DNA of 10,045 nt from Acidilobaceae archaeon (lineage in GTDB: Archaea > Thermoproteota > Thermoprotei_A > Sulfolobales > Acidilobaceae), in NCBI GenBank assembly GCA_026985435.1, contig JALSQL010000091.1, forward strand, positions 1-10,045. The letters run 5' to 3'. The notes under the pieces are model-generated. The model had not been told where the DNA came from and made no database searches. It saw only the letters and a list, made by a program, of their open reading frames with translations. A program made the translations under genes and the position numbers. Numbering within the stretch: position 1 is the stretch's first letter; each line of letters begins with the position of its first letter. Below, in pieces: positions 5,476-10,045 of this stretch.

Positions 5476-5771
5476 CAGGTACGCCCCGCCTGCCCGCCCG
5501 CGGGTCGGGCGGGGGCTTTAAGCTGGATAATAGCCTCGGCCAGCGAAGCGGTCCACACCACCCTAAAAGGCTTCGGAGCCGCCGGATCGGGCTCCTCACC
5601 GGCGCCACGCTTGGGGGGCTCGCTGTCTGGTGTCCCTCCCCACGGGCCCCGCTGGGGGGCCGTCGGCAATACCAGCCCTCCTCACCGCCCCCTCTAGCGG
5701 CGGGCTGGGACGGTTAGGACACTTATATCCTTCCCGAAAAGGTTTCAGTCTAACGGTGGGGTAGTCCGGGG
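5476..5771. other. Intergenic region between divergent prenyltransferase and PadR genes
   Basis: I see no convincing gene here. It holds the prenyltransferase TATA-like box at 5515-5523 (minus strand), a second A/T box near 5560-5570 (CCTAAAAGG on plus), and a nested hairpin: CTGGT (5627-5631) pairs with ACCAG (5671-5675), and ACGG (5642-5645) with CCGT (5660-5663). The PadR promoter is at 5721-5742. The hairpin could be part of a small RNA but nothing identifies it. Confidence 0.45.
5721..5742 (+). promoter_or_regulatory. PadR-gene promoter with possible operator
   Basis: The TATA-like ACTTATATCC (5721-5730) is followed at once by an imperfect dyad, CCTTCCCGAAAAGG (5729-5742; 10 of 14 positions symmetric). 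It lies between the TATA box and the predicted transcript start near 5752. PadR regulators commonly bind such dyads near their own promoters, so this is a candidate autoregulatory operator. Confidence 0.45.
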
Positions 5772-6275
5772 TTGGATAGAGCCGCGGTTAGCGACAAGAA
5801 AGCCCGGGCCCGCCGGGTCGAGGGCGGCAGCAGGCTGGTCAGGGAGACGCTGAGGGCCGCCGTCCTCCGGGTGCTAGCCGAGGGGCCCAGCCACGGGTAC
5901 CAGATACTCAAGAAGATAGAGGAGGCCACCCAGGGCTACTGGAGGCCCACGCCCGGCACGCTCTACCCCCTGCTCGACCAGCTCGAGAGGGAGGGCGTCA
6001 TAGAGAAGGCTGGGGTCGAGAGGTCGAACGTGAAGAGCGGGAAGAGGATACGCTACAGGCTCACCGAGAAGGGGTGGAGGGAGCTGGCCAGCATAGTGCT
6101 CACGAAGGCTAGGATAAGGCCGTACTACACGATATTCCAAGTGGTCGACGCCATAGGCTACCTCCGGGGTGCTGGCCTGGACTCGGAGGCCAGGGAGGCC
6201 TGCGAGACCCTCCGCCGGGGCATCCGGGAGCTGCTCGAGAGGCTCGACGCCTCCTGCCCCGGCGGGGAGGCCTAA
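5772..6275 (+). CDS. PadR-family transcriptional regulator
   Basis: This 167-residue winged-helix DNA-binding protein is of the PadR type. The wing region covers about residues 22-102: LRAAVLRVLAEGPSHGYQIL (27-46), the recognition segment PTPGTLYPLLDQLEREGVIE (59-78), then the wing with RIRYRLTEKGWREL (92-105). A C-terminal helical region (about 108-160) would form the dimer. The basic N-terminus (SDKKARARR) may add DNA contacts. PadR proteins usually repress nearby transporter or detoxification genes in response to small ligands; the ligand here is unknown. The TTG start has GGTGG twelve bases upstream and no better in-frame candidate. The adjacent dyad at 5729-5742 suggests autoregulation. 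The next gene on this strand lies 240 bases away, so a shared transcript is not evident. Confidence 0.93.
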   Translation: MDRAAVSDKKARARRVEGGSRLVRETLRAAVLRVLAEGPSHGYQILKKIEEATQGYWRPTPGTLYPLLDQLEREGVIEKAGVERSNVKSGKRIRYRLTEKGWRELASIVLTKARIRPYYTIFQVVDAIGYLRGAGLDSEAREACETLRRGIRELLERLDASCPGGEA

Positions 6276-6387
6276 GAGCCCCCGCCCCAGCCCCAGCCGG
6301 GGGGCGGGGCGTGTGGAGTGGATGAGCTGTTAGATGACCCTCCCCCCGGGGAGGGGTGTGATAGGAGAGGATGGCTCCGAACCCCGC

Positions 6388-6465
6388 CCCGCCGTGATGA
6401 GCGACCGGGCGAGGCGCCGAGCCCGCCCCCCGGGCGGGTGACGAGGGCGTTGACTGCTGAGCGGG
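6388..6465 (+). ncRNA. Possible C/D-box guide sRNA
   Basis: C box GTGATGA (6394-6400) and D box CTGA (6457-6460) are flanked by arms able to form a five-base-pair stem. An internal C'-like GTGACGA (6438-6444) lies exactly 12 bases before the D box, the usual archaeal guide length. A weak D' (CCGA, 6417-6420) is present. Against it, the C-D' and D'-C' spacings (16 and 17 bases) are longer than usual, and the D'-C' stretch is itself a GC hairpin. No RNA target was identified. Confidence 0.28.
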
Positions 6466-6472
6466 CACGCGG

Positions 6473-6481
6473 GGAAATACC
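6473..6481 (+). promoter_or_regulatory. TATA-like box of the NAD(P)HX repair gene
   Basis: GGAAATACC is the only A/T-rich run before the gene. It predicts transcription from about 6503 and a ~15-base leader with GGGGTGGG (6505-6512) just before the GTG start. Confidence 0.5.
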
Positions 6482-6517
6482 CGGCCGCCCCCGCCCGCGG
6501 CCCCGGGGTGGGCTGCT

Positions 6518-8092
6518 GTGGCCTACGGTGTCTGCCCGGGGTTCAGGGGCCCCGGGGAGGCCCTGGTTCTCGATACTGAGGATGTTAGGGCGTTCGAGGC
6601 GAACAGCGCGTGGCTCGGGGTCCCCCTGACCCTGCTCATGGAGAACGCTGGCCGGGCCGTCGCCGACGCCGTCGAGTGCAGGCTGGGCGGCGTTGAGGGC
6701 CGGAGGGTGGTGGCGTTCGCCGGGCGCGGGGGGAACGGGGGCGACGCCATAGTGGCGGCGAGGCACCTCGCCGCCCGGGGTGCCAGGGTCGAGGTTGTGC
6801 TCGTCTACCCCGACCAGCTCTACACCCACCCCGACACGAGGCTCAACCTCGACGCCCTCAGGAGGAGCGGCTACGCCCGGGTCAGGGTTGCCCGGGGCCC
6901 CGGCGACCTCGAGCCGGTGAGCGCCGACGCGGTGATCGACGGGGTCCTAGGGATAGGGGTCAGGGGTAGGCTCAGGGAGCCCGCCGCCTCCGCGGCGAGG
7001 GCCGTCTCGGAGAGCGGGGGCCTCAGGGTTGCAGTGGACGTGCCGACCGGGGTCGACCCCGACACGGGCGAGGCGGCCCCCGGCGCTGCCAGCGTTGACG
7101 TGACCGTCACGTTCCACGCCATGAAGCCGGGGCTCGCCCGGCCCCCCGGCAGCATGCACGCCGGGGAGGTGCTCGTGGCCGAGGTGGGCATGCCACCCCA
7201 GGCCAGTGAGCTGGCCGGGCCGGGGGACGTGGCCGCCAGGATACCCCCCAGGCCGAGGGACGCCCACAAGGGCGTGGGGGGCCGGGTGCTGGTCGTGGGG
7301 GGCTCCAGCCTCTACTACGGCGCCGCTGCTCTCGCCGCCCTGGCGGCCTACAGGGCGGGCGCCGACCTGGCCTTCCTCGCCGCCCCCGAGCGCGTGGCCG
7401 TCGCCGCGGCCTCGTGGAGCCCCGTGATAATACCGAGGCCCCTCGAGGGCGGCAGGCTGGAGGCCCGGCATGTAGACTCCGTGCTGGAGGAGGCCTCTAG
7501 GGCCCACGCCGTCCTCGTGGGTCCGGGCCTCGGGCTGGCGGGCGAGACTGTGGAGGCGGTCGGGAGGCTCCTGGGGGAGCTGCGGGGGAGGCCCGTGGTG
7601 GTCGACGCCGACGCGCTGAAGGCCGTCGCCAGGCTGGGCGTTAGCCTCTGGCCCGAGGCCATCCTAACGCCCCACCGGGGGGAGGCCAGGCTCCTCCTGG
7701 GAGGGGAGGAGGCTGAGCCCGGGGAGGCGGCGAGGCGCATAGCCAGGGAGTACCAGGCCACGGTCATAGTGAAGGGGCCCGTGGACCACATCTGCTCCCC
7801 CAGCGGCGGCTGCAGGAGGAACACCACCGGCGTGCCAGCCATGGCGACGGGGGGCACCGGCGACGTCCTCTCCGGCGTCGCAGCGGCGTTCCTGGCCAGG
7901 CGCGCCAGCCTCGGGCTGGCCCTCAAGCCGCTCCACACCGCGGCGGCCGCCGCCTACACGGTGGGCAGGGCCGGGGAGCTGGCCTACGAGGCCCTAGGGG
8001 AGGGTATGACAGCCCTCGACGTGGCCTCCAAGGTGGCGGCCGCGGTGGAGGAGGCTAGGAGGGCCCCCCTCCACTGCGGCTGGCCCGGCTAA
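6518..8092 (+). CDS. nnrDE: Bifunctional NAD(P)HX epimerase / ADP-dependent NAD(P)HX dehydratase
   Basis: This 524-residue fusion repairs hydrated NADH and NADPH: the N-terminal YjeF_N domain interconverts the R and S epimers, and the C-terminal ribokinase-like domain dehydrates the S form using ADP. N-terminal signs are ANSAWLGVPLTLLMENAGRA (28-47), the Rossmann loop GRGGNGGDA (69-77) and VDVPTGVDPDTG (173-184). C-terminal signs are KGVGGRVLVVGGS (251-263), GPGLG (335-339), VDADAL (362-367), LTPHRGEA (383-390), VKGPVD (418-423) and MATGGTGDVLSG (442-453), where D449 is the expected catalytic base. The epimerase loop reads GGNGGDA where most homologues have GNNGGDG. Length is normal for the fused prokaryotic form. 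GTG at 6518 is preceded by GGGGTGGG. A nicotinamidase-like gene follows 46 bases downstream. Confidence 0.95.
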   Translation: MAYGVCPGFRGPGEALVLDTEDVRAFEANSAWLGVPLTLLMENAGRAVADAVECRLGGVEGRRVVAFAGRGGNGGDAIVAARHLAARGARVEVVLVYPDQLYTHPDTRLNLDALRRSGYARVRVARGPGDLEPVSADAVIDGVLGIGVRGRLREPAASAARAVSESGGLRVAVDVPTGVDPDTGEAAPGAASVDVTVTFHAMKPGLARPPGSMHAGEVLVAEVGMPPQASELAGPGDVAARIPPRPRDAHKGVGGRVLVVGGSSLYYGAAALAALAAYRAGADLAFLAAPERVAVAAASWSPVIIPRPLEGGRLEARHVDSVLEEASRAHAVLVGPGLGLAGETVEAVGRLLGELRGRPVVVDADALKAVARLGVSLWPEAILTPHRGEARLLLGGEEAEPGEAARRIAREYQATVIVKGPVDHICSPSGGCRRNTTGVPAMATGGTGDVLSGVAAAFLARRASLGLALKPLHTAAAAAYTVGRAGELAYEALGEGMTALDVASKVAAAVEEARRAPLHCGWPG

Positions 8093-8100
8093 AGCTTAAC
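8091..8100 (+). promoter_or_regulatory. TATA-like box before the amidohydrolase gene
   Basis: AAAGCTTAAC overlaps the stop of the repair gene. It predicts transcription from about 8122 and a 17-base leader containing GGGGGGTGG. The amidohydrolase gene may therefore have its own promoter besides any readthrough. Confidence 0.4.
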
Positions 8101-8138
8101 ACTGCGCGCCTCCTAGTACTCGCCGGGGGGTGGCGTCT

Positions 8139-8744
8139 ATGGCCCGGGCCACCGTGGAGGTCCCCGAGTACGAGGTGGTTGAGAGGGTCGAGCTCCCCGC
8201 CCGGGAGACCGCCGTGATAGTCGTTGACATGCAGAACGACTTCGTCAAGCCTGAGGGGAGGCTCTACGTCCCCACGGCCCAGGCCACCGTCGAGCCCATC
8301 AGGAGGCTCCTCGAGAGGGCCCGCGCCGCCGGGGCCAGGGTCTTCTACACCCAGGACACCCACTACGACGGCGACCCCGAGTTCGAGATATGGGGGGAGC
8401 ACGTGAGGCACGGGACCTGGGGCTGGGAGATAGTGGAGGAGCTGAAGCCCCAGCCCGGCGACATAGTCGTCCAGAAGACCAGGTACGACGGCTTCTACGG
8501 CACCCCCCTCGACGACCTCCTGAGGGTCTATGGGGTCAGGAACACGGTGATAGTGGGCACCGTGGCGAACATATGCGTGCTCCACACCGCGGCCTCCGCC
8601 GCGCTCCGCTGGTACAGGGTCGTAGTCCCCATCGACGGGATAAGCGCCCTCACCGAGTTCGACCTCCACGCAACCCTGAGGCAGGTCAGCTGGCTCTACA
8701 AGGGGGTGGTCGTCAGGAGCGCCGACGGGATAATATTCACCTAG
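8139..8744 (+). CDS. Isochorismatase-family cysteine hydrolase, probable nicotinamidase
   Basis: The 201-residue product is a cysteine hydrolase of the isochorismatase superfamily. The catalytic triad is visible: D30 in VIVVDMQNDF, K113 in VVQKTRYDGFYGTPLDDLL, and C146 in GTVANICVLHTAASA. The segment TQDTHYDGDPEFEIWGEHVRHGTWG supplies D73, H75 and H91, spaced like the metal ligands of nicotinamidases (PncA). A nicotinamide-to-nicotinate activity feeding NAD salvage is therefore the best guess. The adjacent NAD(P)HX repair gene supports it by context. Other members hydrolyse isochorismate, ureidoacrylate or similar substrates, so specificity is not proven. ATG at 8139 lies five bases after GGTGG; the GTG at 8130 is part of that ribosome-binding site. 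It is probably cytoplasmic, with no signal peptide. Confidence 0.9.
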   Translation: MARATVEVPEYEVVERVELPARETAVIVVDMQNDFVKPEGRLYVPTAQATVEPIRRLLERARAAGARVFYTQDTHYDGDPEFEIWGEHVRHGTWGWEIVEELKPQPGDIVVQKTRYDGFYGTPLDDLLRVYGVRNTVIVGTVANICVLHTAASAALRWYRVVVPIDGISALTEFDLHATLRQVSWLYKGVVVRSADGIIFT

Positions 8745-8852
8745 CAGCCCCCACCCCGCCCCCGGCCCCCGGCGGCGGTGCCGCGATCGCCGGCGCCGAA
8801 GGCCCGGGGGGCCGGGTGTGGACCAGGCTAGGCTGGCAGCCGCCGGGGGCCG

Positions 8853-9140
8853 CTACTCCAGGTCGTCGAGCTCGCTTAGGTCTATCTCTATGATCTCCCC
8901 CTCCTCGCGCTCGCCCTGCTCCTCCTGCGGGGGCGCCGCCTCGGTCTTGATCTTCTTCACGACCGCCCTCCAGCTGTAGCCGCAGTTGGGGCAGCGGAAG
9001 CTGCCCATCACCGTTACCGTTATCCGCCCCTTCCTGTCGGGGAAGGGGGACACCAGGGTCCAGGTCTTCAGGGGCTCCTCCACCCTGGTGCCGCAGCGCG
9101 GGCACACGAAGGGGTCCCGCTTGGCCTTCCGCCTGGCCAC
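8853..9140 (-). CDS. Zinc-ribbon protein with acidic C-terminal tail
   Basis: This is a 95-residue protein with one zinc ribbon: CPRC (C13, C16) and CPNC (C50, C53), joined by a beta-rich segment (KTWTLVSPFPDRKGRITVTVMGSFRC). The N-terminus is basic (MARRKAKRD). The C-terminus is an acidic tail (EEQGEREEGEIIEIDLSELDDLE). Small zinc ribbons of this shape occur across crenarchaea and are usually taken to act in transcription, RNA or chromatin; the role is not established for this one. The acidic tail might contact a protein or mimic nucleic acid. GTG at 9140 follows GGGGTG at a suitable distance. It lies downstream of the MscS gene on the same strand, with a short gap, and may share its transcript. 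It converges with the amidohydrolase gene. Confidence 0.86.
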   Translation of the reverse strand: MARRKAKRDPFVCPRCGTRVEEPLKTWTLVSPFPDRKGRITVTVMGSFRCPNCGYSWRAVVKKIKTEAAPPQEEQGEREEGEIIEIDLSELDDLE

Positions 9141-9165
9141 GCCCGTACACCCCGCCGGGGGGCGG

Positions 9166-10023
9166 CTAGGCTGGCTGGATTCTTATCTCGTAGCTGTACC
9201 CCATCTCCTGGAGCGCGGCCGCTATCGGGTACACCAGCACGCCTAGCCTCCTCGGGCCGGCCGAGGGCCTGGGGACCGGTATCTCCACAATGTACTCGGC
9301 GTGGTCGCTGGCCACGCTCGAGACGAAGGCCCTAGCGGTCCCGGGGCCGCCGTGGAGGGGGTGTGTTATGGCCGCCACCTCGCCGCCCCTCAGCTCGGCG
9401 ACGCTCTCTATCCTCCTCCTAACCCTCTCGACCTCGTCGGGGCTGCCTATGCCGCTCACCCTCACTATGATCCGGGCTGGCACGACCTCGTCGACGACCC
9501 TGAACCCCCTGCGGAGGAGCTCCCTGTTGGGTATGAGCCTCACGCCGGTGGCCTGCTCGACCACTGTGTGGAGGTAGCGTATCTCCCTAACCAGCCCGCC
9601 CCCGTAGCCCGGCACCTCCACGTAGTCCCCCGGCCTCACCAGCCTCTCGGCCAGGAGTACGTAGTAGGAGAAGAAGTTCACGAGGTTGTCAATGTTGGCT
9701 AGGAGTATCACGAACACTATAAGTATGGCTGAGGCCCACGCCGCCGTAGCCCCCGTCAGGACGTAGACGACTATCGAGAGCACTATGGTCCACACGGCCA
9801 GGGAGGTGAACCTGTACAGCCTCTCCACAACACCCGGCTCTACCGCCCTAGCGCCGGAGAGCCTCCTGAGTATACCCCTGTAGAGGCGGAGGCCCAGGTA
9901 GGAGACGAGAACTATCACCCCGGAGTAGAGGAGCCTGGCGAGCTCCGGGTGGGCCTCTGCAGCCCTCCTAGCCTCCTCAACCCACGCCATTATCGCGTCC
10001 AGCGTCGAAGCCGGGTCGGCCAC
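9166..10023 (-). CDS. MscS-family mechanosensitive channel
   Basis: The 285-residue membrane protein has the MscS layout. Three membrane segments lie at about residues 31-49, 72-91 and 94-125, the last leading to the pore-lining helix. The beta domain follows, with ERLVRPGDYVEVPGYGGGLV (126-145), EIRYLHTVVEQATGVRLIPN (147-166) and a C-terminal alpha/beta domain ending YSYEIRIQPA. RPGD-x-V and LIPN are the family's usual signatures. Such channels open under membrane tension and release solutes on osmotic downshock. The third segment has few of the Gly/Ala repeats seen in E. coli MscS, so conductance may differ. GTG at 10023 follows GGTGG by five bases; the GTG at 10032 is inside that site, and the frame stays open to the right edge. 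Confidence 0.91.
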   Translation of the reverse strand: MADPASTLDAIMAWVEEARRAAEAHPELARLLYSGVIVLVSYLGLRLYRGILRRLSGARAVEPGVVERLYRFTSLAVWTIVLSIVVYVLTGATAAWASAILIVFVILLANIDNLVNFFSYYVLLAERLVRPGDYVEVPGYGGGLVREIRYLHTVVEQATGVRLIPNRELLRRGFRVVDEVVPARIIVRVSGIGSPDEVERVRRRIESVAELRGGEVAAITHPLHGGPGTARAFVSSVASDHAEYIVEIPVPRPSAGPRRLGVLVYPIAAALQEMGYSYEIRIQPA

Positions 10024-10045
10024 GACCGCCACCCCCGCTAGAGCA

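Larger units (their letters stand above)
6276..6517 (+). other. Highly structured GC-rich intergenic region, candidate small RNA locus
   Basis: No protein gene is supported. The region holds long complementary arms: GGGGCGGGG around 6301-6310 can pair with CCCCGCCCC (6382-6390), enclosing a hairpin CCCTCCCC/GGGGAGGG near 6340-6357. Next to it is a C/D-box-like arrangement: GTGATGA (6394-6400), CCGA (6417-6420), GTGACGA (6438-6444) and CTGA (6457-6460). The flanks CCCGC and GCGGG can form a terminal stem. The promoter of the downstream gene is at 6473-6481. Confidence 0.4.

Noticed and set aside
5472..5669. Minus-strand frame upstream of the prenyltransferase
   Set aside because: It overlaps the prenyltransferase promoter and start, is Pro/Gly/Ala low complexity and has no ribosome-binding site.
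6360..6400. Fluoride-riboswitch-like words (GGATGG, CTCCGAAC, TGATGA)
   Set aside because: The hairpin that should stand between the AAC and TGATG elements is absent and the loop has no pseudoknot partner downstream.
4534..6508. CCCGCGGCCCCGGGG present at both 4534-4548 and 6494-6508
   Set aside because: There is no flanking similarity and the word is a low-complexity G/C string, so I treat it as chance; it is kept as a caution for the tRNA-Pro repeat.
6318..6629. Plus-strand frame starting with VDELLDDPPPGEG
   Set aside because: It overlaps the start of the repair enzyme in another frame by over 100 bases and turns into Arg/Pro low complexity; it has no ribosome-binding site.
8745..8852. 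Gap between the convergent amidohydrolase and zinc-ribbon genes
   Set aside because: It has short G/C inverted repeats only; no T-run or other clear terminator and no gene.

Overview
The window is dense, very GC-rich archaeal DNA. Several features point to a hyperthermophilic crenarchaeon (Thermoproteota), probably Desulfurococcales-like: an archaeal/eukaryotic-type ribosomal protein eL33, a tRNA-Ser with an intron in the anticodon loop, tRNAs with encoded CCA, frequent GTG and TTG starts, TATA-like boxes about 25 bases before short leaders, and a GGTGG ribosome-binding motif. The lineage is inferred from these traits and was not tested by a search.

Left part (1-2908): on the minus strand lie a 5' gene fragment running off the left edge and eL33. 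A plus-strand polytopic membrane protein follows. Two divergent genes of unknown function, both cysteine-rich, then share an AT-rich promoter region (2221-2371).

Middle part (2909-5475): tRNA-Ser(CGA) with a ~34-nt intron; a membrane-anchored PEBP/YbhB-family protein on the minus strand; and tRNA-Pro(UGG). After the tRNA comes an AT-rich island of about 480 bp with one small antitoxin-like gene. Its far end repeats the 3' end of tRNA-Pro (14 exact bases, plus two shorter collinear matches), so it looks like the scar of an element integrated at the tRNA. Next is a short-chain polyprenyl diphosphate synthase, which would make precursors of archaeal membrane lipids.

Right part (5476-10045): a PadR-family regulator with a possible operator; a 240-bp highly structured intergenic region that may encode a small RNA; a bifunctional NAD(P)HX repair enzyme (epimerase plus dehydratase) followed by a nicotinamidase/isochorismatase-family hydrolase; then, on the opposite strand, a zinc-ribbon protein with an acidic tail and an MscS-type channel. 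The repair enzyme and the amidohydrolase plausibly form a nicotinamide-cofactor maintenance pair.

Most genes are ordinary housekeeping types. The least explained parts are the tRNA-Pro-linked island, the structured region upstream of the NAD(P)HX repair gene, the divergent orphan pair, and the unusual second aspartate-rich region of the prenyltransferase. I did not find a CRISPR array, transposase or integrase.
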